64,000 bases of DNA. Origin: Atlantibacter hermannii. GTDB lineage: Bacteria; Pseudomonadota; Gammaproteobacteria; Enterobacterales; Enterobacteriaceae. Location of the stretch: contig LR134136.1 in the NCBI GenBank assembly GCA_900635495.1, forward strand, positions 186,001 through 250,000, read 5' to 3'. The notes under the pieces are model-generated. The model did no database searches and had not been told where the DNA came from. It saw nothing but the letters and a program-made list of their open reading frames with translations. How positions within the stretch are numbered: position 1 is the stretch's first letter; each line of letters opens with the position of its first letter. This document shows positions 37,351 through 45,501 of this stretch, one piece after another. Position numbers and translations under genes: made by a program.

Positions 37351-38170
37351 TGAGGTAACAGTTCGTAACGGTCAAAGAGAGGTGTGGGAAATGAGAATGT
37401 TGCCTGTTTTGCCTGATGAATCCTTGTTCAGCCGGTTTTGTCGGACAACTACCGTGTACGGTATGTCCCCATCTTCTCTGTTAACGATCATTTTCAACAA
37501 ACCTGATATGAACGTCCATCCAATTCTCAATTCAGGATTAAAGGCTATTTCTCTTCATACATCCGAAAGTGCAGATCAGCTCTGGCATGAACAGACTTTA
37601 CTCCCTCTTTTTGCCTGGGCACTACCAATCAGTCGTAATGAAATTATGGATTTCAACACGACCCCTGCCAGGCTTAATCGATTGTGCCGCCTTAGTAATT
37701 TTTCACTAGGGCAGCGCACACTATTGAAGTTTTGCCCGGTTTGCGCTCGTGAAGATACTTTTCATTATGGTGTTACTTATTGGCATCTGGCGCATCAGCT
37801 TCATGGGGTTACAACCTGCCATCGGCATCCGGTAGCGCTTGAAAGCATCCATTTCCCTTCTTCACCGCACATACGTATTGGACTGATGCCTCCTGTTTCG
37901 TATACAGAACAACTTAGCAATGAGATAGACTTCGATTTTGCTAAGTTTTGTTATGAGTCCCTAAATATAATCAGAAGAAAAGATATTACACACCCCAATT
38001 ACATGGATGTACTTAAAAAGTTGAATTTATTATCATTGGATGGAAATTTAAAGAAAAATGTATTCTACGCACATGTTTATGCTAAGTGCCAGTTATTTGG
38101 GGAGGGTTCATCGGGACTTATACCAACATCCCTAACTGATTATCATTACTGGGAGCCTATACTCAAAGAC

Positions 38171-38203
38171 TGAATCGCCACGGATAATCTAGACACTTCC
38201 GAG
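38171..38203 (+). repeat. IS terminal inverted repeat, left
   Basis: It starts TGAATCGCCACGGAT and continues to a GACAC-TCCGAG block. It pairs with 39367-39399 over about 33 bases with scattered mismatches. The 5' flank is the target duplication GAC. Confidence 0.85.
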
Positions 38204-39001
38204 CCGTTGATAATACTGGTTTTCATATTCTGTCGGTGACATCTGTTCGCTAGAACCATGCCGACGCTTACTGTTATAAAACATTTCGATGTAATCAAAA
38301 ATATCACTGCGGGCTTCTTCCCGCGTTCCGTAGATCTTTTTCTTTATCCGTTCACGTTTCAACAACTGGAAAAAACTTTCTGCAACCGCATTATCATGGC
38401 AGTTACCGCGACGGCTCATGCTACCCTCCAGGCCGTGTGATTTCAGGAACGACTGCCACTCATGGCTTGTGTACTGACTGCCCTGATCCGAATGAACCAG
38501 CACCTGTTTTTCGGGATTACGCCGCCATACAGCCATCAGCAGTGCGTTCAGGACAATGTCCTTTGTCATCCGGGATTGCATGGACCAGCCGATAATTTTG
38601 CGTGAGAACAGATCAACAACAACGGCAAGATACAGCCAGCCTTCGTGGGTCCTGATGTAGGTTATGTCCGTTACCCAACGCTCATCAGGAGCATCCGGAT
38701 TGAACTGTCGCTGGAGCCTGTTGGGTGACACGATACTGGCCTCGCCTTTACGTGCCCGCGGGCTTCGGTATCCGACCTGAGCCTTTATTCCGACACGTTT
38801 CATCAGTCTCCAGACTCTGTTTACTCCGCACTGTTGCCCGCTGTCACGCAGATCCAGATGGATTTTGCGATAACCATAGACGCATCCCGATTCCAGCCAG
38901 AACTGTTTAATCTGTCCTGTCAGTCTCAGGTCTGCCTGATGGCGTTGTGAATGCGGCTGCTGAAGCCAGGCGTAAAAACCACTGGGATGAACATCCAGCA
39001 C
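38189..39001 (-). CDS. IS3-family transposase OrfB
   Basis: A 270-residue DDE integrase-core protein, read from an internal start MLDVHPSGFYAWL. Catalytic residues are in VTDITYIRT (D), LVHSDQGSQYTS (D) and CHDNAVAESFFQLLKRE (E). The same frame is open further upstream to the end of orfA, so the active product is probably an OrfAB fusion made by -1 frameshifting. Its codon use and GC differ from the AT-rich tns genes around it. Confidence 0.9.
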   Translation of the reverse strand: MLDVHPSGFYAWLQQPHSQRHQADLRLTGQIKQFWLESGCVYGYRKIHLDLRDSGQQCGVNRVWRLMKRVGIKAQVGYRSPRARKGEASIVSPNRLQRQFNPDAPDERWVTDITYIRTHEGWLYLAVVVDLFSRKIIGWSMQSRMTKDIVLNALLMAVWRRNPEKQVLVHSDQGSQYTSHEWQSFLKSHGLEGSMSRRGNCHDNAVAESFFQLLKRERIKKKIYGTREEARSDIFDYIEMFYNSKRRHGSSEQMSPTEYENQYYQRLGSV

Positions 39002-39057
39002 CCGACAGAGCAGGCGAACAGGCCAGCAACAGGAGTTGTCACGGATAAAGGCGTACC

Positions 39058-39342
39058 TCAGTCGGACAGCTTTGCGAAGTACGCCGCGGCTTTTTTTAAT
39101 ATGTCCCGTTCGTCGGTAACCCGTTTCAGCTCTTTCTGGAGACGGCGGATCTCGGCCTGAGCATCTGACTGTTCTTTATTAGTGGAAGAATCCGGACCGT
39201 ACTTCTTTATCCAGGCATAAAGGCTGTGGGTGGTGATATCGAGACGTGTTGCAACGCTGGCAACAGAATAACCGCGATCAACAACCTGTTTGACTGCTTC
39301 AGTTTTAAACTCTTCGGGATAACGCTTACCGCTCATGGGCAC
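39058..39342 (-). CDS. IS3-family OrfA with A6G frameshift site
   Basis: A 94-residue helix-turn-helix protein (EEFKTEAVKQVVDRGYSVA and a Leu-rich coiled coil with LKRVTDERDILKKAAAYF). A slippery AAAAAAG on the minus strand at 39090-39096 lies just before its stop, the standard site for -1 frameshifting into orfB. OrfA alone is usually a regulator or DNA-binding partner. Confidence 0.88.
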   Translation of the reverse strand: MPMSGKRYPEEFKTEAVKQVVDRGYSVASVATRLDITTHSLYAWIKKYGPDSSTNKEQSDAQAEIRRLQKELKRVTDERDILKKAAAYFAKLSD

Positions 39343-39366
39343 CTCTCTTTAAGCCATCTTAAATGA

Positions 39367-39399
39367 CTCTGAGGTGTCTGTTAAACCCGTGGCGATTCA
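39367..39399 (-). repeat. IS terminal inverted repeat, right
   Basis: Read on the minus strand it starts TGAATCGCCACGGGT and matches the left repeat. The following bases GAC are the second copy of the target duplication. Confidence 0.85.
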
Positions 39400-40190
39400 G
39401 ACAAATGTTGTCAGCATCCCACAAAGCATCTTTTGCTTTGTTATTGTTTGTTAAATACTTGCTGGCCAACGTATGCAGGAAGTCGTACTAATAAAAAGAA
39501 AGAAATCTTTAAAAGTCATAAGAAATACAGTTTTCATATAGTTGAAAATAATACTAGTGTTAGCAACCTTGGGAAGGAATTTAGTCGCAGCAGATGTTAC
39601 ATTAAAACACTTATTTATAAAAAATACCTGAGGGCGTTTAAGCGAAACACAAAAATTAATATATTCACTGAATTGCTTATCAAGTCTATGGCTGTAAGGG
39701 GGTTTAGTCTGGCATCCATAGCTGAGAAAAACTCATTATCGGAAGGAGCTGTATCCTCTGTAATTTCATCTTGTTACGGTTTATGCTCATGGCGTAAAAA
39801 ATGTAAAAAAGATTCTTTAAGACGGCGTCATAAGCAGAAAATATTAAGATTTATACATAATCAATCCGTTTCTATAACACGAAAGTTAGTCAAAGAAAGT
39901 TGTTATGCAAGTTTCTATTGGCTAAATAAACATGAATGTGACTGGCTTAATTCTTGTCTTCCTAAAACAATACGATGCTATAAAATTAAAAGAGTAGACT
40001 GGAGCGAGAGAGATATTATCTCATCATCATTAATAAATGATGTTTTATCTCAGGGGCAGTACTCGATGTCACTTACAAGTCTAGATGCTTTACTGGGAGG
40101 GCATGGCTGGCTTTTGAAATACAGAGATAAACTACCAATGACAATGATACTTCTCAGAAAAATGGAACTAATTAAATAAGAGGGAGTTAT

Positions 40191-41117
40191 ATGGTTTACG
40201 AAAATGAATTGTGGCACAGTTTTCTTCTGCGTTCACAGATAATGTATAACTTATCCAATTGCAGGAACATAATATCAAAGCATGGCGCACTAAGGTACGA
40301 TGCCTTTCCTCGTTTCGAACTGATTGATATGTACAAATTGCATAGCTTGCAGGATATATATGACATTCTTGCCACTAGAAATGGTTATATACTAACTTCC
40401 AATATAGTGTCGTTATCTTCTGGTGTTTACGGGTATTTTAACGCTGTTGAAGATGCCTGTCGGAAAAATTTTCACATAACTAATTCATATCCATTGGTAA
40501 ACATCTCAAACATTCGTTACTGTCACAAATGTATTGTTGAAGATATACACTCTAAAGGCATTGGTTATCTGCGTCATAGATGGTTGTTTGAATCTAAATG
40601 TGCAGTTCATAGTACCAGTTTATATGAGGTTTGTTTTGATAACTATTTGAATGCAGTGAAAGGACTTAGTGACTTAATTATAAGTGGAATAAATCCTCAT
40701 GGTTATTGTTCCCTTGTGGTTGACGTTTCAAACCCTTTCAAAAATCCAGTGTATATATTACCATGTGCACGTAATAAAATTTTAAAATGGATTTCGGACA
40801 ATAAAAATATGCTGATTTACTTTCTCTTTGATCTCTTCAAATGTAAGTCGCATTCAAGTTTATCTAAGGTTATCGAAGTCAAGATAATGCATGATAGATA
40901 TATTTCTGCGGTGTTCAAGATGTTAAGTGAAGTTAATTTTTGTAATTTCAACTCATTTATTTCTGATATTTTTGAGGACGTAAGTTATGCCTCTATCGGA
41001 CTTGATGATTATTCTGTTAATGTGCATTTTCTCAGGCTAAGGGCTGCAGATTGTAAATTTTGCCAGTTGAATGGTAAATATTTTTGCTCACTTTACAATG
41101 TAAAACTTCTTCGCTAA
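40191..41117 (+). CDS. Second TniQ-family protein
   Basis: A 308-residue AT-rich gene that starts 11 bases after tnsD with a GGGAG ribosome site. It has the TniQ zinc motif as YCHKC-x22-CAVH, nearly the same spacing as in the tnsD product (CPVC-x24-CHRH), followed by a helical part and a C-terminal CKFC. It is too short for TnsD and shows no resemblance to TnsE, which occupies this position in Tn7. It may be a second target selector, or a TniQ adaptor for TnsC. No CRISPR array or Cas gene is present in the window. The family call rests on the zinc motif and position. Confidence 0.6.
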   Translation: MVYENELWHSFLLRSQIMYNLSNCRNIISKHGALRYDAFPRFELIDMYKLHSLQDIYDILATRNGYILTSNIVSLSSGVYGYFNAVEDACRKNFHITNSYPLVNISNIRYCHKCIVEDIHSKGIGYLRHRWLFESKCAVHSTSLYEVCFDNYLNAVKGLSDLIISGINPHGYCSLVVDVSNPFKNPVYILPCARNKILKWISDNKNMLIYFLFDLFKCKSHSSLSKVIEVKIMHDRYISAVFKMLSEVNFCNFNSFISDIFEDVSYASIGLDDYSVNVHFLRLRAADCKFCQLNGKYFCSLYNVKLLR

Positions 41118-41469
41118 TTTCACTTCATTTATAAAATACTAAGAAAGCTAATTAGATAAGGTTTTATATTTTGACTGGGGCAGGAATAAATTATCACTCA
41201 TAGAGTTTCCCTGGGGGTTACCACCTGTGTATGATGCCGGTTAGCAACAACGTCTAAAAGACCTGCGATCACGTGGGTCCCTCTCCAGCAAAGGGGCAAG
41301 GGGTGCTATATAACGGTGTACTGCTTACCCAATACGGCCTTGTATTTGAAAGATGCCGCATCTTGGCAAGATTCGTATTACAGCCTATAGTCTGTTAATG
41401 AGCATTACAGCCTATATGCTGTAAATCCCTGCGTTATGCTTGTTAACCCGTCGATACGGAAGGTCACTT
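41118..41469. other. Intergenic region upstream of the HipB-like gene
   Basis: A 352-base region with no gene seen. Its last 92 bases hold two TTACAG-type palindromes (listed separately) and the promoter of the repressor gene. The first 250 bases show no clear similarity. Confidence 0.5.
41378..41424. promoter_or_regulatory. Double operator of the HipB-like repressor
   Basis: Two inverted repeats lie 27 bases apart centre to centre: TTACAG-N8-CTGTTA (41378-41397) and TTACAG-N8-CTGTAA (41405-41424). The second is a perfect palindrome in its arms, and the spacers are both CCTATA-like. They sit 46-92 bases upstream of an XRE repressor gene, the position expected for autoregulation. The N8 spacing matches the architecture of HipB operators, although the arm sequence differs from that of E. 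coli. Confidence 0.65.
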
Positions 41470-41769
41470 ATGAACACTCAATACGCTTTGAAGACTTTGA
41501 ATCAGTTACGTCCTGTTTTAATCGGCTTTCGCAAAGCCAATGGACTGACGCAAAAAGATGTTTCTGAACGTTTGGGTATAACACAGCAAACTTATGCCCG
41601 ACTAGAGGCCAACCCTGCAAGTGCGGGTTTTGAGCGTTTGTTTAGGGTGTTCAGCGTCCTTGGAGTGGAGATCGTACTTTCATCCAGGGAACCATTGTCA
41701 GATGCAAAGCCCGAATACGGAGCTATGCACAATTATTCTTCACTTCCAGCCAGGCGGGAGAAATGGTGA
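41470..41769 (+). CDS. HipB-like XRE-family regulator (orphan)
   Basis: A 99-residue Cro/C1-type helix-turn-helix protein: IGFRKANGLTQKDVSERLGI then TQQTYARLEANPA, with a HipB-like C-terminal strand (LFRVFSVLGVEIVLSS). HipB is the antitoxin of HipA kinase toxins and an autorepressor. No HipA-like frame follows; the next 560 bases have no gene. It is therefore an orphan antitoxin or a cargo regulator. The ATG at 41470 fits the family N-terminus. Confidence 0.7.
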   Translation: MNTQYALKTLNQLRPVLIGFRKANGLTQKDVSERLGITQQTYARLEANPASAGFERLFRVFSVLGVEIVLSSREPLSDAKPEYGAMHNYSSLPARREKW

Positions 41770-42332
41770 CGTCTGGCGCTTCCCGGTCTAATTTTTCTTC
41801 AACAAGATTAACCCCTTAGCGGCCTGAAGTATCAGGTTGCGATAGAGCCTTTCATTTCTTCTGTTATGTTAAATACACCATTTTGAGCTATTTCGCTCGG
41901 CCTTAAATTATCTCTTCATTCTTCAGTGAAAATTTTATGTCGATCACATTATCGATGAATTTAGGAAATAATCCGTAAATGAAAATCTATCTTCTTTTAA
42001 ATTCATCAGTGTCAGTAGCAAATATTACGCATAAAAGAATGGTTATTATTATCATTTAAATTATAAAGCCCATGAGTCAATTCCAAAAAATATAATAAGC
42101 ATTGAAATCATTACCCGTGATTCTGGAGTTTTAACTTTGCCATGTAACCAACCACAAGTTAGTTTCCGGTGTTTTGAGGGGCAGTAAAGTTCTGAAAGCG
42201 CGACCAGATCATAATCCCGAAATGTCGTTAAGATATTCTGAATAACGGTTATCCCTACTTGTTGGCAGGCATTTGAAAATATATTTTGTATTCAGGTTGC
42301 AGCAAAACGCTTTCTTACACACAGGACTTCAT
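41770..42332. other. Gene-free AT-rich gap between the HipB-like gene and the OLD nuclease
   Basis: About 560 bases rich in A and T. A 36-codon frame near 42140-42232 ends in RPDHNPEMSLRYSE; it has no start codon and could be a gene remnant. I see no operator, repeat or RNA gene. The promoter of the nuclease gene must be in the right half. Confidence 0.45.
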
Positions 42333-44159
42333 ATGCGGCTCAGAAAATTAAAACTGAAAAACTTCAGAGGCTACAGAAACTCTACTGAAATCATTATTGA
42401 TGAAAGCATGACGGGTATTGTCGGTCGTAATGACTTTGGGAAATCAACGCTTCTGGAAGCGCTGGCTATTTTTTTTGAAACAGAAGGAATGAAGGCTGAC
42501 AAGAATGACATGAACTGTTTCAGCCTAAGAGAAGGGGACGGCCGTTTTGAAATAGCCTGTGAATTTGATGACCTGCCCGATTTTATCATGATCGACGACA
42601 GGGTGCAGACCACGCTCGCCTCAGAACATCTGCTGAATGAGGACGGCAATTTTGAAATCGTCAAAACGTTTAAAGCAACGACCTCAGGAAAACCGGAGCA
42701 GACCTGCATCCGCTGCATCCACCCGGATGAGGAGCCCCTGAGAAATTTACTGGGCATGAAAATTTCTGAGCTCAAGGCGGTGGGAAAAGAAGTTGAAAAA
42801 AATGTGGCGGATAAACGCACTGCATCGTTATGGCGTCAGGCCATCAGGGAAGCCGCAGCCCCCTATACCTGTTCGGAAATTATGCTGGATGTCGATAAAG
42901 AGTTCGGAACCGACACAAAATCATTATGGGGTAAGATCCTCGATTTGCTGCCCACGTATGCGATTTTCAAAGCCGACAGGGAAAGCAGCGACGGGGATTC
43001 CGAAGCTAAAAACCCCTTACAGCAGGCCGTAAAAGACGCTCAGGCTGCGCTGCAGGACAAAATTACAGCGCTGGAAAATGAGATTCAGGACAGCGTCCTG
43101 GATGTCGCACAGAGAACGCTGGATAAATTACGTGAAATGGCCCCCGAACTCGCCAGTGAACTGACTCCACGATTTAAGGAGAAACCCAAGTGGACCTTCA
43201 ATTTCACCCTGGACGGGGAAAATGGCATCCCCATCAATAAGCGCGGCAGCGGGATAAGGAGGCTTATCCTGTTGAATTTTTTTCGGGCTGAGGCTGAAAA
43301 GAATGTCGCGGGGACGCCCAGAAATGTGATTTATGCCATAGAGGAGCCTGAAACGTCACAGCATCCGAACTATCAGATGATGCTGATGAAAGCGTTACTG
43401 GCACTGGCAGGCCAGCCGCACCGTCAGATTATCGTCACCACCCATGTCCCGGCACTGGCCGGATTAATCCCTGTCGAAGGCGTACGTTATGTTACCCGAA
43501 ATGAGGCGGGTGAACCCGTAGTAAAAATGCCGGATGACGCAGTGCTGAAGGAAGCCACTGAAAGCCTGGGGGTGCTGCCAGAGACCGGTATGGAAAGGGC
43601 GCAGGGGATTGTTCTGGTAGAGGGAAAGTCGGATGTTACTTTCCTGAGGCATGCGGCCAGTTCATTAAAACAGTCAGGTGCGCTGCCAGCCTCTCTGGAG
43701 GACGTGAAAATAGTGCCAGTCCTCATAGGAGGGTGTGGTAGCGTCAAACACTGGGTTACATTGAATCTGGCCAAAGATCTGGGGCTTCCCTGGTGCGTAT
43801 TTCTGGACTCCGATATTGGGGGAGACCCTGCACAGGTTCTGTCCATCCAGAAGCGTAAAAAAGAAGTAGAGGAGGCCGGTAAGGTATTTTTCGCTACGCG
43901 CAAACGTGAGATAGAAAACTATCTGTGCCCGGATCTTATCGAGGAAATTACTGGTGTAGCCGTCACGTTTACGGACACCTGTGACGCTAAAAAAATAATC
44001 GGCCGGGCTGTGGGAATGAAACCCGATAATGTACTAGATAAATTCTGGCCTCAGATGACATCAGAAAGAATCATCTCAAGATCAACCTATCATGACGGAA
44101 CGCAGGAGAGAAGCGAGCTGGTTGAGATCCTGAGCGACATTGTATCCATGACGAGATAA
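42333..44159 (+). CDS. OLD-family ATP-dependent nuclease
   Basis: A 608-residue class 1 type OLD protein with an N-terminal ABC-type ATPase and a C-terminal TOPRIM domain. Walker A is GIVGRNDFGKST, the signature region is NKRGSGIRRLILL, Walker B is YAIEEPETSQHPN, and a His switch region is VTTHVPALAG. The TOPRIM residues are in VLVEGKSDVTFL (E) and CVFLDSDIGGD (DxD). OLD proteins are DNA nucleases, many acting in phage defence alone or with a UvrD-like GajB; no GajB is next to it. The ATG at 42333 gives the family start MRLRKLKLKNFRGY. Its GC is higher than the flanking tns genes. Confidence 0.85.
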   Translation: MRLRKLKLKNFRGYRNSTEIIIDESMTGIVGRNDFGKSTLLEALAIFFETEGMKADKNDMNCFSLREGDGRFEIACEFDDLPDFIMIDDRVQTTLASEHLLNEDGNFEIVKTFKATTSGKPEQTCIRCIHPDEEPLRNLLGMKISELKAVGKEVEKNVADKRTASLWRQAIREAAAPYTCSEIMLDVDKEFGTDTKSLWGKILDLLPTYAIFKADRESSDGDSEAKNPLQQAVKDAQAALQDKITALENEIQDSVLDVAQRTLDKLREMAPELASELTPRFKEKPKWTFNFTLDGENGIPINKRGSGIRRLILLNFFRAEAEKNVAGTPRNVIYAIEEPETSQHPNYQMMLMKALLALAGQPHRQIIVTTHVPALAGLIPVEGVRYVTRNEAGEPVVKMPDDAVLKEATESLGVLPETGMERAQGIVLVEGKSDVTFLRHAASSLKQSGALPASLEDVKIVPVLIGGCGSVKHWVTLNLAKDLGLPWCVFLDSDIGGDPAQVLSIQKRKKEVEEAGKVFFATRKREIENYLCPDLIEEITGVAVTFTDTCDAKKIIGRAVGMKPDNVLDKFWPQMTSERIISRSTYHDGTQERSELVEILSDIVSMTR

Positions 44160-44228
44160 TGTATTAAATAAGCATCTCAGGTGCATATATTCCGATCCTC
44201 AACAAAGGACCGGAGTACAGAGTAGTAA

Positions 44229-44250
44229 AAACCCGAAATTAATCGGGTTT
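44229..44250 (+). terminator. Possible terminator after the OLD nuclease
   Basis: The stem AAACCCGA/TCGGGTTT with a 6-base loop lies 70 bases after the stop. It is a modest stem ending in TTT. Confidence 0.5.
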
Positions 44251-44327
44251 GAATTATATAAAGATTAACCGACTCCCGCGCCCAGGAACGATGTAAAATC
44301 ACGCTTGTCGTGACATTTCTACAATGT

Positions 44328-44678
44328 TTACTTTTGACTATCAAGCCATTTATTCATCTGCTCAATTTCACCTTTTTGAGCTTTAATGATGTCCTGCGCG
44401 AGCTTTCTCATTTTCGGATCTTTTCCGTATTTGAGCTCGGTCTCAGCCATTGCTATTGCCCCTTCATGGTGCGCTACCATGCCTTTCGCAAAAGCCTTGT
44501 CGGGATCGGACTCATTTACGGCAGCCATCATTTTGTCATGCATGTCTTTCATGCCAGCCATATATTCCTGTGACGAAGCCGAGGTAGACATATCAGTCAT
44601 TTTCATTTCTGAATGTTCTGCTGAAATCGCTGGCAGGGATAACATTAATACTGCAAATAAAGTGTTTCTGGCTTTCAT
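44328..44678 (-). CDS. DUF305 (CopM-like) periplasmic metal-binding protein
   Basis: A 116-residue protein with a signal peptide (MKARNTLFAVLMLSLPAISA). The mature part is Met/His-rich (HSEMKMTDMSTS, YMAGMKDMHDKMMAAV) and carries the DUF305 core FAKGMVAHHEGAIAMAETEL. Cyanobacterial CopM, of the same family, binds copper. Its place beside silE in a metal island supports a copper or silver role. It has its own unit, upstream of which lies the silE terminator. Confidence 0.8.
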   Translation of the reverse strand: MKARNTLFAVLMLSLPAISAEHSEMKMTDMSTSASSQEYMAGMKDMHDKMMAAVNESDPDKAFAKGMVAHHEGAIAMAETELKYGKDPKMRKLAQDIIKAQKGEIEQMNKWLDSQK

Positions 44679-44727
44679 AAAAAATATCCTTTTAGCGTTG
44701 ATGCCCGTTAACTGTAGCAGAATCTGA

Positions 44728-44751
44728 TAAAAATGCCCCCTGTAGGGGGCA
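44728..44751 (-). terminator. Rho-independent terminator of silE
   Basis: Read on the minus strand, GCCCCC-TACA-GGGGGC is followed by ATTTTTAT. It lies about 75 bases after the silE stop. Confidence 0.8.
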
Positions 44752-44825
44752 AAGATGTTGCCATATATCCGGTTACGGAAAAATCTATCAAGGAAATAAG
44801 GACAGCACAGATACTTCCCTCGCCG

Positions 44826-45257
44826 TCAGCCTGCACTGAGCATGCGACGATGCGCTTCGGCCATGGCCTGATGTGGGCCAGACTGACCGTTATTCATAAA
44901 TTCATGGGCAACTGCAGCTCTTTCATGCTCATTCATTGCCGCTAATGACTTCGACGGCCCGGTAGGGGAAACGGTCTGACTTCCCATCATCCTCTGATGA
45001 CTTTCCACCATTTTCTGGTGCGCATCCGCCGACCCGTTCGTCATGGTTTCATGAGCAATAATGGCCTGTTCATGCTGGTCCATACCGGCCATACGAGGTG
45101 CAGTCCCCTGGATCCCGACAGGAGCCGCAGCAGACTGCATCTGGTGAGCAGGTGCCTGTGCATTGTTGACCCGCTCATGGATATTCACGGTTTCAGTGGC
45201 CCAGGCCGAAGAAATTAAGCCAAAGCCCAGCAAGGATGCTAATACGATATTTTTCAT
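44826..45257 (-). CDS. silE: Periplasmic silver-binding protein SilE
   Basis: A 143-residue secreted protein that binds several Ag(I) ions through His and Met, buffering the periplasm. The signal peptide ends SSAWA. Repeated motifs MDQHEQAIIAHE, HQKMVESHQRMM, MNEHERAAVAHE and HQAMAEAHRRML are the metal-binding units. Length equals the known SilE. The ATG at 45257 has a GGAG ribosome site. It is transcribed away from silS, with a CusR/SilR-type box 220 bases upstream. Confidence 0.95.
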   Translation of the reverse strand: MKNIVLASLLGFGLISSAWATETVNIHERVNNAQAPAHQMQSAAAPVGIQGTAPRMAGMDQHEQAIIAHETMTNGSADAHQKMVESHQRMMGSQTVSPTGPSKSLAAMNEHERAAVAHEFMNNGQSGPHQAMAEAHRRMLSAG

Positions 45258-45474
45258 GATAACTCTCCATTTCTTAATTAGTGATGTCCGGGGGAGTACA
45301 ACCGGTGTTTTCAGTTCCATAACTGAAACAGGTTCGGAAGTGTTTATTTCTCCGGGAGGGGACTGGATATTCATTTCCTGGCGTCCACTGACGCCGGATA
45401 TTGATAAAGCAATCCAGCCTTCCTGATAAGTTGCACTAATTATATCGAATGGCTTCTGTTTGCTGCATGACAGG

Positions 45475-45496
45475 CTAATGACATCTTTGTCATTTA
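45475..45496. promoter_or_regulatory. SilR/CusR-type box upstream of silE
   Basis: AATGACAT-N2-TTGTCATT is a near-perfect match to the CusR box (AAAATGACAA-N2-TTGTCATTTT), with one change in the inner arm. It lies just after the silS stop and upstream of silE, the expected site for metal-induced silE transcription. Confidence 0.75.
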
Positions 45497-45501
45497 ATTC
45501 T

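Larger units (their letters stand above)
38171..39399 (-). mobile_element. IS3-family insertion sequence inside tnsD
   Basis: A complete 1229-bp element with two overlapping-style frames on the minus strand. Its ends start TGAATCGCCACGG on both sides and stay similar for about 33 bases. The host trinucleotide GAC is duplicated at 38168-38170 and 39400-39402. I cannot name the IS with certainty; the arrangement is that of the IS3 family. Confidence 0.9.
37391..40179 (+). pseudogene. tnsD: TnsD/TniQ target selector, interrupted by an IS3-family element
   Basis: Removing the insertion at 38171-39399 and one copy of its 3-bp duplication restores a continuous frame of about 518 residues, close to Tn7 TnsD (508). 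The N-terminal part has MRMLPVLPDESLF, a TniQ zinc motif FCPVC-x24-CHRH and a helical region. The join reads LKDKCCQHPTKH and the C-terminus has HECDWLNSC and RVDWSERD, as in TnsD. TnsD proteins bind the 3' end of the attachment gene, here probably yhiN. As sequenced, only the first 260 residues would be made before a stop supplied by the IS. The ATG at 37391 follows GAGAGG. Confidence 0.85.

Noticed and set aside
42140..42232. A 36-codon gene remnant ending RPDHNPEMSLRYSE
   Set aside because: It has no start codon, no family I can name and lies in a gene-free gap; kept only as a note.
41770..42332. A hipA toxin gene after the HipB-like repressor
   Set aside because: All frames were read; none shows HipA kinase motifs or a long open frame.
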